Source: Flavobacterium sp. 20NA77.7 (lineage in GTDB: Bacteria > Bacteroidota > Bacteroidia > Flavobacteriales > Flavobacteriaceae). From it: 64,000 nucleotides of DNA. The notes under the pieces were generated by a model. The model was not told the DNA's origin, made no database searches, and saw only the letters and a program-made list of their open reading frames with translations. The position numbers were made by a program, and so were the translations under genes. How positions within the stretch are numbered: the first letter of the stretch is position 1; every line of letters begins with the position of its first letter. Positions 56,201-64,000 of this stretch are shown here, piece after piece. The DNA is taken from the NCBI RefSeq assembly GCF_031326205.1, contig NZ_CP133721.1:2170001-2234000 (forward strand). Reading direction: 5' to 3'.

Positions 56201-59200
56201 AAAGTGTACCTGTACCCGATGCAGATAAGTTTGCCACTCCAGCATTACAAATAGTAGTTCCTGTTACGGTTGGAATTGCAGTATTTGAAAGAGTAATAGC
56301 TATTGGTGTTGAATTTACAGGAGTGCCATTTGAACATGATACATTACACTGATAACTTGAATTTACTAGTGGATACGCAATGTATGTTGAAGAAGTTGCA
56401 CCAGATATATTTGAAAAAGTAATTCCGCCATCAGTAGAAATTTGCCATTGATATGTAACACCTGTGCCTGTAGTAGTATTCTGTAAACTCAAAGTTGTAG
56501 GCGCTCCTCCACATACATTTGCTGCTGAAGCAATTGTATTGCCTGGGGCTGGAGTACCCGAGCAAGCAGCTCCTTGAGCATAAGAGAAATAACCCGTATA
56601 ACCAGTTGTTGGTGCAGTTGTTAATGATAGTACTGGGGTATTAGTTTTTGTTGGGGTATCATAAGGAAGTCCAAAACCTACAGCTCCGTTATAAATAGTT
56701 GTATTCCCAGCAAATGTGTCATATGTACCTTGGTCGGTAGATGCTTGAACTAAAATGTTTGAAGCGGTTACATCTGAATTTCCCAATTGAACATTGAAAG
56801 CTGTAAAAGCACCTCCAGTTCCTACTCTAGTAACTTTCCATCTATTAGAACTTAATAAAGAAGCATTAGCGGTTGTTGTACCAGAATTAGTATCAAATGC
56901 CTCTGCTAGTAATTCAACACCTCCAGCACCTGCAATTTGAATTGGAAGAAATTTTCCGTTTTTACCTAATGGGAATGGTTTAAATTGTGTTGCAGTTGCA
57001 GCTGTTGGGATAATTACCTGAAGTGGCCCCTCAACATATCTAGGGTAACCTGCAAGAGCAACACCAGACCCATTAGGAGTTGTGTTTGAACTTGTATTAA
57101 TTGTACCAGCGCCAATAAAATCACCTACTAAAAGCGGATAAGATAAAGAAGTATGCAAAATACCATTAGTAAGAGTAACACCTTGTGCTCTAAAATTAGC
57201 TACATTCAGTGTAACTCCAGATGTATTTGTGTTATTAATATTTAATGAAGCAATTGATCCAGGGTAACCTGCAGCAAGAGAATATAAATTATTGCTAAAA
57301 GTTCCCGTACCTGATATGGTTTGAGCTATTGTTGAAGGTACGCAGAAACCATTAGAGAAATTCCCCATTACTAAAGTAATACCGCCTAAACCAGTAAATA
57401 GAGAACCATTATTTACTAAGTTCCCTCCTACATAAAGTGTTGAATTAGCACCATGTTTTTTAAACACACTGCCTGCAGTAATAGTGAAATTTCCTTGGAC
57501 GTTCATATTACAAGAGCCGTTATTACCTGGTCCAGTCATGGAGTTCATAAATCTACTATTACCATCAGGAGCATTAATGATTAAGTTTCCTAACGACAAC
57601 ATTCCTCCTACAATATATTTTTGAAATACACAGTTAAATCCATAAGTGGTAACAGCACCCTTTTGAGTTGAAACCCCATCACCAATTTGTAAAGTGTGTC
57701 CTAAGCCTGCGGCATAATGATTTGGTGAATCATAAACAAAAGCACCTGATCCCTCAAAGTTTTTTGAATAAAAATTCAATGATAAAGGAGATGGCGCACC
57801 AGACAGTATAGGTTGCGAAAATTTTATTGAAGTACCCGTAATATCAGTAACATAAGTTCCTTCTGGAAGACCTGTACCTACTACAACCATACCAGGAATA
57901 ATGTTCGAATTTGTTGCGCTTAACACTGAAGCATAAGAGCCTGGAGTAACTGGATCAAAGCTTATTGTTTGCGCTGTATTAATTGGATTTATGGTCAGTC
58001 CTGTTACATTATTTGATAACGTTAAAGAAACTAAACTACTCCCAATTCCTGAAAGAGTGTTGGTAGTTATAGCTGTTATCAAAGTACCAGCTGGAATTCC
58101 TGGTCCTGAAACTCCTTCTCCTACAGCTAAATTGGCGTTTATAGAATTAATTGCTAATGTAATTCTATTACATCCATTAGCCATTGATGAAAACTGTAGG
58201 GTAGTACCAGCAGAAATAGCAGCTGTTGTTGCAGTTGATAACGTAATAGTAGCAGCCCCTGAGACACCATTAACAGTTAAGTTTGTAATTGTTGTACCAG
58301 CTGCAATACCTGTTCCAGAAACATACATTCCCACAGCATACATATTAGAACTAGCAGCATTGCTAGCCATAACAATTGAAGTAGCCCCGCTTGTTACCGC
58401 AGTGGTTCCAACATTTCCTGAAAAAGTTCCTGTTGTACCTTCTGTAGTAGAGGTGAATGCCCCAATTGAAGATGCTGTAATTGAAGTTCCAGAATTTACA
58501 AGAGGATCAACAATAGTAATTTTACCCCCTGTTAAATTCAAATTAGACGTTTCAATTTTAAAAATAGAACCACCAAAACCAACACTCGTAGCTACATTAC
58601 CATTATCATTACCGTCTACAATGATATCACCTCCTGTATGATTAAAAGCACTACTTGCTCCGTGAGAAACGAAACCATTAACAGTGACTACCCCTCCATT
58701 ACAAGTATATGTCCCATTATTTATTAAAAATGAATTATTACCTGAACATCCTACTGTTAGTGTACCAGAAGCATTTACTAAAGTAGCTCCATTTTTGATA
58801 GTAACATTTCCAGCTACTGCAGTTCCGCTAACGGTTACAGTATGACCCGCTGCAATTATTACAGGTTGACAAGCTGTAGGAACCACTCCTCCAACCCAAG
58901 TTGTAGCACTATTCCACAATCCGGTAGTTGCAGAAATTGCTGCTCCAGAAGTAGAAATCACGGAAGAAGATGAAGCTCCAACATATATAGGAGAAGCCAC
59001 TAAAGAAGTCAATGGAATACCGGTTCTAAATGCAAAAGGAGTAGTTGTTCCGTCTTGATGTGTACCTGCTAATGCTGCTGTAGCATTCATTAAGCGTGAT
59101 GTCCCATCATTTGCCACATAACCTCCTGTTGCATAAGCACCTAGTCTAAAAGTATTAGTAGTTGCATTGGCTGCAAATGTAATAGCTGCTCCTGTACCTG

Positions 59201-61331
59201 AAGTATTACTGTTTGGAGTAGTAATAGTCCAATTGCCATCGTATCTGTTGTTTATAGTATAACTACCATCTGCAACTGATAATCCTGTAGTAACTGTATT
59301 AGCGTCTGTATAGCTAACAGCTACTTCTCCTGCTGTAGCTGGAATTGCATCTGGATAAACCAACATCCAACGATTATTACCAGAAGCGTCAAGTATTTGA
59401 TAAATAGTTCCAAAGTTATTTGTAATTCCAAAAGGATAATCAACACCAGGAGGAACAGTATTTGTGTATGAATTACTAATCCATTTAGAAACTGTTCCCC
59501 CAATAAACCCAGTACCGGCATTTAAAAGCTCACTAGTACCACTAATAGAACTATAATTACCTATAGTTATTTTATTTGTTCCTAAAGCAATTCTTCCTGT
59601 ACTATTCAAGAATTTTCCACCAATTTTTATATTATTGGCGTTCCAAATAATATTTGGGGTAGCGGTACTTGTATTGTTTATTGCCAATTGACCAATAACG
59701 TTTTGTTGGTTTGTATTAGTTGTTGTGATGTTTGTTGTGCCTCCAACAAAACTAGTTCCATCAACTGTTACCGTTTGAACTGTTGAACCGTTTAAATTTA
59801 AATAACCATAGTTTGAAGTAAATGCAGGTGCAGAAGTATCAAATCTTCCACCCGCAGTTATATTGATATCATGTGCTACAAATAATTTCTTACCATTTGC
59901 AGGTAATCCGCTTTCATAAACATTGAATCTAGCTCCACTTCCACTAATTCCTAAATCATTAGAAATTTTAAATTCATCTAGTACTGTTCCGGTATTAGCC
60001 CATTGAAGCGTTGCGCCAGTTCCAGCTATAAATAAATCATTAGCTCCAGAATATTTACAATCAATTGACACCACGTTTGAAGCGTTAATAATTACAGTGT
60101 CTGCTGGAGTTGGAACAGCAATATCCCAAATAGCTGGATTAGACCATAATCCTGTACCTATACTATTTATATCAGTTGCTGGTCTAGATACAAGAGAAAT
60201 ATTATCAATTGCTACAGAAGGCAAAGTAAGAGCTGATGAACCATTAGTCCAAACAAAAATCAATCTAAATGTAGTTCCTGCAAAGCTTTTAGGAATAAAG
60301 GCTGTTTGTTTTGTAGTTCCTACTTGAGAAGTATGATTAAAAGCAATCAAAGTGGCTCCTGGCCAAGATACTGTATTTAAAAAAGGAGCAGTAACTTGAG
60401 TATCAGTTCCAACTATAGACTGAGAAGTTGGTGCAACCCAAACCTGCCAACCACTAGAAGATGCTATTGGTGATTTTACATCAAATGTTAAAGTCATTGC
60501 TTGTTGAGCAGCAGAAACTGTAACATCTCTATAAAAATATAGTGTTCTATTTCCTGCATATCCATAAGGTGTATTAGTTGAACCTCCATCATTTGAAACA
60601 TAAGCAGCATTACCAGAGATATTTGAAGTTGTTGCTCCAAAACTATAAGTAACAGCAGTTGCAGATAATGCTATGGTTGGTTGAGATAATGTAATAGTAG
60701 TACCACTAACATTGGTAACATAAGTGTTTGGGGCAAGCACTGCTGTGCCTGAAGTAACTGTTATAGATTGTCCAACAACAATTCCTGGATTTGCAACTGA
60801 TAATGTAATAGTAGCAGATCCATTTGCAACTGTTGCAGAAGAACCAACTGCGCCATCATTTGACCCGAAACCAAATGTAAGCGTAACAGGTGTTCCTGAA
60901 GCAGCAATCGTCGCATTAGATAAAGTTAAAGCGGTTCCAGTAATAGCCGAAACATAAGTGTTTGGGGCTAGTACACTTTCCAAAGCAGTAACTTTCATTC
61001 CCGGATATATATTTGCATTACCTGTCGTTAAGGTTAATGTAGTTGTGCCAGAAACTACAGATGCGGTTGTTGCGGTTGTTGTTGCAGAAACCGCATTTCC
61101 AACAACCCATTTAGAAGGATTTGTTCCTTGATTTGCAACCGTCCATCCGTTTGCGGCAAATGTATTTCCTAAATTAAACCCACCTTCAGCAGCGGGATTA
61201 ATAATTGTAGTTTGAGCATGTGATTCAAACAAAGAAAAAAACAGTAAAAAAATTGATATTAGACCTAAAAATCTCTTTCCTTTTTTGTTTTTTTGAAAAC
61301 TTGCTACAGTCGTTTTGTAGAAATTAGTCAT
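53211..61331 (-). CDS. T9SS type A giant surface protein with eight near-identical repeats
   Basis: 2706 residues. Signal peptide ends near ESHAQ (40). The N-terminal half holds small strand modules (VLAPNTYVSAITGT-type, five copies), two G8-like segments beginning GLWSNPAIWD and GLWNSATTWVGG, and a long Gly/Asn/Thr-rich region. After an Ig-like domain, eight repeats of 78 residues follow, then a type A sorting domain ending SDQKIQTIKMIKK. Type A means it is processed and covalently attached to lipopolysaccharide. It is almost all beta-rich, with no catalytic motif; an adhesion or surface-layer role is likely. Confidence 0.88.
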   Translation of the reverse strand: MTNFYKTTVASFQKNKKGKRFLGLISIFLLFFSLFESHAQTTIINPAAEGGFNLGNTFAANGWTVANQGTNPSKWVVGNAVSATTTATTASVVSGTTTLTLTTGNANIYPGMKVTALESVLAPNTYVSAITGTALTLSNATIAASGTPVTLTFGFGSNDGAVGSSATVANGSATITLSVANPGIVVGQSITVTSGTAVLAPNTYVTNVSGTTITLSQPTIALSATAVTYSFGATTSNISGNAAYVSNDGGSTNTPYGYAGNRTLYFYRDVTVSAAQQAMTLTFDVKSPIASSSGWQVWVAPTSQSIVGTDTQVTAPFLNTVSWPGATLIAFNHTSQVGTTKQTAFIPKSFAGTTFRLIFVWTNGSSALTLPSVAIDNISLVSRPATDINSIGTGLWSNPAIWDIAVPTPADTVIINASNVVSIDCKYSGANDLFIAGTGATLQWANTGTVLDEFKISNDLGISGSGARFNVYESGLPANGKKLFVAHDINITAGGRFDTSAPAFTSNYGYLNLNGSTVQTVTVDGTSFVGGTTNITTTNTNQQNVIGQLAINNTSTATPNIIWNANNIKIGGKFLNSTGRIALGTNKITIGNYSSISGTSELLNAGTGFIGGTVSKWISNSYTNTVPPGVDYPFGITNNFGTIYQILDASGNNRWMLVYPDAIPATAGEVAVSYTDANTVTTGLSVADGSYTINNRYDGNWTITTPNSNTSGTGAAITFAANATTNTFRLGAYATGGYVANDGTSRLMNATAALAGTHQDGTTTPFAFRTGIPLTSLVASPIYVGASSSSVISTSGAAISATTGLWNSATTWVGGVVPTACQPVIIAAGHTVTVSGTAVAGNVTIKNGATLVNASGTLTVGCSGNNSFLINNGTYTCNGGVVTVNGFVSHGASSAFNHTGGDIIVDGNDNGNVATSVGFGGSIFKIETSNLNLTGGKITIVDPLVNSGTSITASSIGAFTSTTEGTTGTFSGNVGTTAVTSGATSIVMASNAASSNMYAVGMYVSGTGIAAGTTITNLTVNGVSGAATITLSTATTAAISAGTTLQFSSMANGCNRITLAINSINANLAVGEGVSGPGIPAGTLITAITTNTLSGIGSSLVSLTLSNNVTGLTINPINTAQTISFDPVTPGSYASVLSATNSNIIPGMVVVGTGLPEGTYVTDITGTSIKFSQPILSGAPSPLSLNFYSKNFEGSGAFVYDSPNHYAAGLGHTLQIGDGVSTQKGAVTTYGFNCVFQKYIVGGMLSLGNLIINAPDGNSRFMNSMTGPGNNGSCNMNVQGNFTITAGSVFKKHGANSTLYVGGNLVNNGSLFTGLGGITLVMGNFSNGFCVPSTIAQTISGTGTFSNNLYSLAAGYPGSIASLNINNTNTSGVTLNVANFRAQGVTLTNGILHTSLSYPLLVGDFIGAGTINTSSNTTPNGSGVALAGYPRYVEGPLQVIIPTAATATQFKPFPLGKNGKFLPIQIAGAGGVELLAEAFDTNSGTTTANASLLSSNRWKVTRVGTGGAFTAFNVQLGNSDVTASNILVQASTDQGTYDTFAGNTTIYNGAVGFGLPYDTPTKTNTPVLSLTTAPTTGYTGYFSYAQGAACSGTPAPGNTIASAANVCGGAPTTLSLQNTTTGTGVTYQWQISTDGGITFSNISGATSSTYIAYPLVNSSYQCNVSCSNGTPVNSTPIAITLSNTAIPTVTGTTICNAGVANLSASGTGTLSWYGTATGSSVLATGTSYAPTISTTTTYYVSSTTVSSNSAGQTTPTGTSTATTNFKGLSFDATRAFKLNSVTVYPKNTAAGQTPITIRLYDATGNIVPGTSDVTFTPTLNTGTANTISQTVTLNYNVPVGTGYRLVAAYGMGSNNTLGTSTATQTFPAAYSSFTITGNVSDLSTAPSTTAGAYNCFFNIQIDEYCETARVPVTATVIATPTISSTAATCSAAGTSTISNYDASLTYTFSPTGPTVGTGGAISNATAGTAYTVTAANANCTSASASFNNAVQLAAPATPTISSTAATCSAAGTSTISNYDASLTYTFSPTGPTVGTGGAISNATAGTPYTVTGANANCTSASASFTNAVQLAAPATPTISTTAATCSAAGTSTISNYNATLTYTFSPTGPTVGTGGVISNATAGTAYTVTAANANCTSASASFNNAVQLAAPATPTISSTAATCSAAGTSTISNYDASLTYTFSPTGPTVGTGGAISNATAGTPYTVTGANANCTSASASFTNAVQLAAPATPTISTTAATCSAAGTSTISNYNATLTYTFSPTGPTVGTGGVISNATAGTAYTVTAANANCTSASASFTNAVQLAAPATPTISTTAATCSAAGTSTISNYNATLTYTFSPTGPTVGTGGVISNATAGTAYTVTAANANCTSASASFTNAVQLAAPATPTISTTAATCSAAGTSTISNYNATLTYTFSPTGPTVGTGGVISNATAGTAYTVTGANANCTSASASFTNAVQLAAPATPIVSTTAATCSAAGTSTISNYNATLTYTFSPTGPTVGTGGVISNATAGTAYTVTGANANCTSASASFTNAVQLATPATPTGSAVQNLTGGVASDVTIEDIVVTGSNGNWYVTQSDALANINPLPVGTVLVSGNTYYTISVSSAGCISSTALAVTVNVTLGAEAFEIKNLTVYPNPIENELNINSNDLITRIEVYDMLGQLIKSITNNSNSLRTDLNELSSSTYIIKVYSDQKIQTIKMIKK
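53706..55577 (-). repeat. Eight tandem 234-bp repeats
   Basis: Each unit encodes 78 residues starting TP(T/I) and containing TAATCSAAGTSTISNY and TFSPTGPTVGTGG. Units 2 and 4 encode identical proteins. Sub-variants alternate with a 468-bp step, showing that a two-unit block was duplicated. Confidence 0.95.
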
Positions 61332-62042
61332 ATTATATAATTTTGGTTAATAACGAATTTAAAAATATTATCTATATAATTAATTAAAATCGTATTTTAT
61401 TAAAATAGTTTTTCTAATGTAAATATATGTTATTATGAAACAATGAATAAGTTTTACTTTTAATAATTCCTGAATTTTGAAAGGAATAATACAAACAAAC
61501 ATAAACATAAACATTTGAATATCAATAAAATAAAAAAATATTTATTTAAAAATAAAAAAATAATTAATATAACACACAACAACAAAAAAAACAGAATAAA
61601 CTTCTTGCATCGCTTTTAAAATATAACAATATTAACAAATATGGTTATATTTTTAACATTTAAAAAAGATTAATCAATCCATTTATTTTTACAAATTTTA
61701 AAATAAACAAACGGTGCTGGTTTTAAAATTAAAACACTCTACTAAAAGAATTAACGTGATTAAAAAAGTTTACGTCTTCAAACTAAATTGGTTTTTTACT
61801 AAGAGAGTATTTCGTTAATATTTCAATTTTTTTTTTTAAGGGTTTTGAAAACAATCTCTTATTTTTGAACTAAATCAGTTCATTTTCGCTTATGATATAG
61901 ATATTCAAAAAATAAAAAATAAAGCTATAAAACTAAATATTAGTTTGATGTCAATTGAAAGATTTCTTAATACTATCAATGATGTTTTAATTTTTATAAA
62001 TAAAGTTATACATTACACTTGTTAGATGTACTCTCTCGAACC

Positions 62043-62078
62043 AATAACCTCTATTTTTCTTTAGAGGTTATTTTGTTT
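62043..62078 (+). terminator. Hairpin with T-rich tail, no gene upstream on its strand
   Basis: AATAACCTCTA (62043-62053) pairs with TAGAGGTTATT (62062-62072), 11 bp perfect, followed by TTGTTT. Terminator-like on the plus strand although no plus gene precedes it. Confidence 0.5.
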
Positions 62079-62144
62079 AAATAGATATACAATTACATCT
62101 AACTCTTCATGTAGATTGTTAGACATTTCACTTATTAGGTGTAC

Positions 62145-62174
62145 AAAAAAGCTGTCTTTCGACAGCTTTTTTTA
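62145..62174 (-). terminator. Rho-independent terminator
   Basis: AAAAAAGCTGTC-tttc-GACAGCTTTTTT, 48 bases after the end of the small gene at 62222. Symmetrical flanks make it bidirectional. Confidence 0.85.
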
Positions 62175-62221
62175 TTATGCCTAACTGTAATTTAGGACAT
62201 ACATAATTATAACATGCTTAA

Positions 62222-62404
62222 CTAATTATTTTTTAATTTCTCGATATCAATTGCAGGATATAAATTTTTTAGTATTGAATCCACATCAAAATGAGGTCGG
62301 TTTTCTTTTAGCTTTAGTAAATTTTCATAAAACTTCTTAATCTCTTTATAATTATAAGAAGAATCATCTTTTTTCTTGGACTTAAAAAACGAAAACCATT
62401 TCAT
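62222..62404 (-). CDS. Small basic protein of unknown function
   Basis: 60 residues with a Lys/Phe-rich start (MKWFSFFKSKKKDD) and helix-like remainder. It begins 9 bases after the OmpA/PD40 gene and is likely cotranscribed with it. Not recognised; the spacing and terminator support a real gene. Confidence 0.5.
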   Translation of the reverse strand: MKWFSFFKSKKKDDSSYNYKEIKKFYENLLKLKENRPHFDVDSILKNLYPAIDIEKLKNN

Positions 62405-62413
62405 ACGCTCTTT

Positions 62414-64000
62414 TTAATTTGCCATAATGATAAACTCACTACGTCTGTTCTTTTGATGGTCTGATTCTGCACACAACACGCCATCTGCACAAACATTTAA
62501 CAATTCTGTTTCTCCGTATCCTTTTGCTGTTAATCGCTCTGGTGCAATTCCTTTTGAAATTAACCAATCTCTTGTAGATTGAGCGCGTTTGTCCGACAAA
62601 ACTTGGTTGTATTGATGAGTTTGACGGCTGTCTGTATGAGAACAAATAGCAATTTTCATTGTTGGATACTCATGCAACACTTCGGCAATTTTTGCTAATT
62701 CTACCGTAGCATCTTCTCTAATATTCGATTTATCTAAATCGAAATAGATGATATCAATATTTAGTGCGCTACGCAAATCGTCGCCTACTTTAAGTGTTTT
62801 TACTTGTTTGGTTAACGTTAACGTTGTCTTTGTTTGATCTGAAACCGCAACAGCTTCATTTGTCGCATAGGAAACACTCTCTGCTCTTACATAATATTGT
62901 TGGTCTTTAGGTACGTTCTCAAAAATATAATTACCCATAGCATCTGTTTGTACTTCTGCTACTTTATTATATTTATTATCAAATAAAATTACTTTTCCTT
63001 GAATCACTTCTCCTGTAGATGCATCTGTTAGTTGACCTTGTATTTTAGTTGTTGTCTCTAATGCTTTTTTCTCTGTAAACGAATAAATATCATCAAATCC
63101 TAAATTGTCTTGTTTTCTGTTTGATGTAAAATAACCCGATTTTAATGTCGCATCTACAACATATCCAAAATCATCGCTTCCACTATTCACTGGTGCGCCT
63201 ACATTTTGTGGTTCGGTATAACTATTTTGAGCTGTTATTTCAGATACAAACACATCTAATCCGCCTAAACCTACATGTCCGTCTGATGCAAAATACAATT
63301 TGCTGTCCGCAGCAATAAAGGGAAATGTTTCTCTTCCTTCTGTGTTTATTGTTTTGCCTAAATTCTCTGGGGTACCAAAAGTTCCATTATTTCGTATAGC
63401 TACTTTAAAAATATCTGATTGACCAACAGTCCCCGGCATATTAGAAGCAAAATACAACGTTTTTTCATCTGTACTTAATGCAGGGTGTGCACAACTGTAT
63501 TCGTTACTATTAAAGGGTAACTCTTCTACTTTTGACCATTTTTTGCCGTCAAAAGTGGCTTTATATAATTTTAATAAAACAATCTTGTTTTGGTCTGTTT
63601 TAGTTCTTCCTTTAAAATAATTATTTCTCGTAAAATACATGGTCTTTCCGTCTTTTGTGAAAACGGGGGTTGACTCATTATAGGCTGAATTAATTTTACT
63701 GTTTAATAACTCGGGGGTTGAACTAGTTGACTTTAGAACATATAAATTGGTAAACGATTGATTCGTCCAACTGTGTTTTCTCTTAAATACTTTTGCTGTT
63801 TCTCTGGTAGATGAAAAAATCAATTGGTCTCCATTAATAGCTGTACCATAATCTGAATATTCAGAATTAAAACCTGCATTTTTAATTTCTTGACGTCCAG
63901 AGTTTTTCTTAATTTGTGCTTGGTAATCTTTGTTTTGTACAAACAAGGCTGCACGCGTATCTTTTGCTCCTTTTTGAACTAAGATAGTCATGATTTCATC
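62414..64000 (-). CDS. OmpA-family protein with PD40 propeller, partial (5' end outside window)
   Basis: 528 residues visible. The frame stays open to the last base; the in-frame ATG at 63991 is internal because the region matches the middle of the 617-residue paralogue at 43242. PD40 propeller (FSSTRET, YFTRNNYFKGRT, YFASNMPGTVGQS, YFASDGHVGLGG), a Cna-B/carboxypeptidase-regulatory domain, and a C-terminal OmpA domain with ICSHTDSRQT and LSDKRAQSTRDWLISKGI. A TPR region is expected outside the window. A second copy of the same type as 43242 suggests another PorP/SprF set beyond the window. Confidence 0.88.
   Translation of the reverse strand, partial: DEIMTILVQKGAKDTRAALFVQNKDYQAQIKKNSGRQEIKNAGFNSEYSDYGTAINGDQLIFSSTRETAKVFKRKHSWTNQSFTNLYVLKSTSSTPELLNSKINSAYNESTPVFTKDGKTMYFTRNNYFKGRTKTDQNKIVLLKLYKATFDGKKWSKVEELPFNSNEYSCAHPALSTDEKTLYFASNMPGTVGQSDIFKVAIRNNGTFGTPENLGKTINTEGRETFPFIAADSKLYFASDGHVGLGGLDVFVSEITAQNSYTEPQNVGAPVNSGSDDFGYVVDATLKSGYFTSNRKQDNLGFDDIYSFTEKKALETTTKIQGQLTDASTGEVIQGKVILFDNKYNKVAEVQTDAMGNYIFENVPKDQQYYVRAESVSYATNEAVAVSDQTKTTLTLTKQVKTLKVGDDLRSALNIDIIYFDLDKSNIREDATVELAKIAEVLHEYPTMKIAICSHTDSRQTHQYNQVLSDKRAQSTRDWLISKGIAPERLTAKGYGETELLNVCADGVLCAESDHQKNRRSEFIIMAN

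Larger units (their letters stand above)
61332..62221. other. 890-base intergenic region with hairpins and a duplicated 16-mer
   Basis: No ORF over 60 codons. The first 700 bases are very AT-rich with no clear element. A 16-base motif CACTT(g/a)TTAG(a/g)TGTAC occurs at 62016 and 62129, each followed by a hairpin (62043 and 62145). No TAnnTTTG promoter was found for the giant gene at 61331. Confidence 0.6.

Noticed and set aside
57991..58641. 216-codon plus-strand ORF antisense to the 2706-residue protein gene
   Set aside because: It lies fully inside the minus-strand gene with Val/Pro/Ala-rich composition that mirrors its Thr/Ser/Gly codons; an opposite-strand shadow.

Overview
The window comes from the chromosome of a Bacteroidetes bacterium, most likely a Flavobacterium or close Flavobacteriaceae relative. 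The evidence is the AT-rich sequence, start codons without strong Shine-Dalgarno sequences, repeated TAnnTTTG -7 promoter elements, type IX secretion (T9SS) sorting domains of both types A and B, PorP/SprF and OmpA/PD40 proteins, and TonB-dependent receptors. This is inferred from protein families; no database was searched.

Positions 1-4.2 kb hold the 3' part of a TonB-dependent receptor, a secreted lipoprotein and lspA. Positions 4.2-18.4 kb are a heme-biosynthesis region built around a divergent promoter near 9.0-9.14 kb. Leftward run an AraC-type regulator, hemH, hemJ, an orphan sensor kinase and a crotonase, in one tight operon. Rightward run hemA, hemC, hemD, hemE, a small membrane protein and hemF, mostly overlapping. 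hemB follows at 17 kb with a c-type cytochrome lipoprotein. Together these give the path from glutamyl-tRNA to heme except hemL, which is not in the window.

Positions 18.6-32.2 kb are mostly housekeeping: cvpA-like, pheS, two tandem tRNA-Asn, rseP, a secreted M1 aminopeptidase, serS, a TPR protein, a trans-sulfuration enzyme, and prs-rplY. They are mixed with small lipoproteins and intergenic repeats or structured elements.

Positions 32.2-36.2 kb look like a small integrated element. A large serine recombinase runs antisense into tRNA-Leu(CAA). It is preceded by a coupled 54-codon ORF, a MerR-like regulator, a divergent promoter carrying a 22-bp palindrome, a zinc-finger-like protein and a membrane protein whose frame is broken at an A7 run. 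A decayed gene fragment lies at the far side.

Positions 36.2-64 kb are a cell-surface region: two TPR regulators (one with an AraC DNA-binding domain, one without), then two type-B adhesins flanking a PorP/SprF protein and an OmpA/PD40 protein, then a 2706-residue type-A surface protein with eight nearly identical 234-bp repeats. A second OmpA/PD40 gene is cut by the window end. The likely theme is export and anchoring of large surface proteins under TPR-AraC control; that control is inferred from position only.
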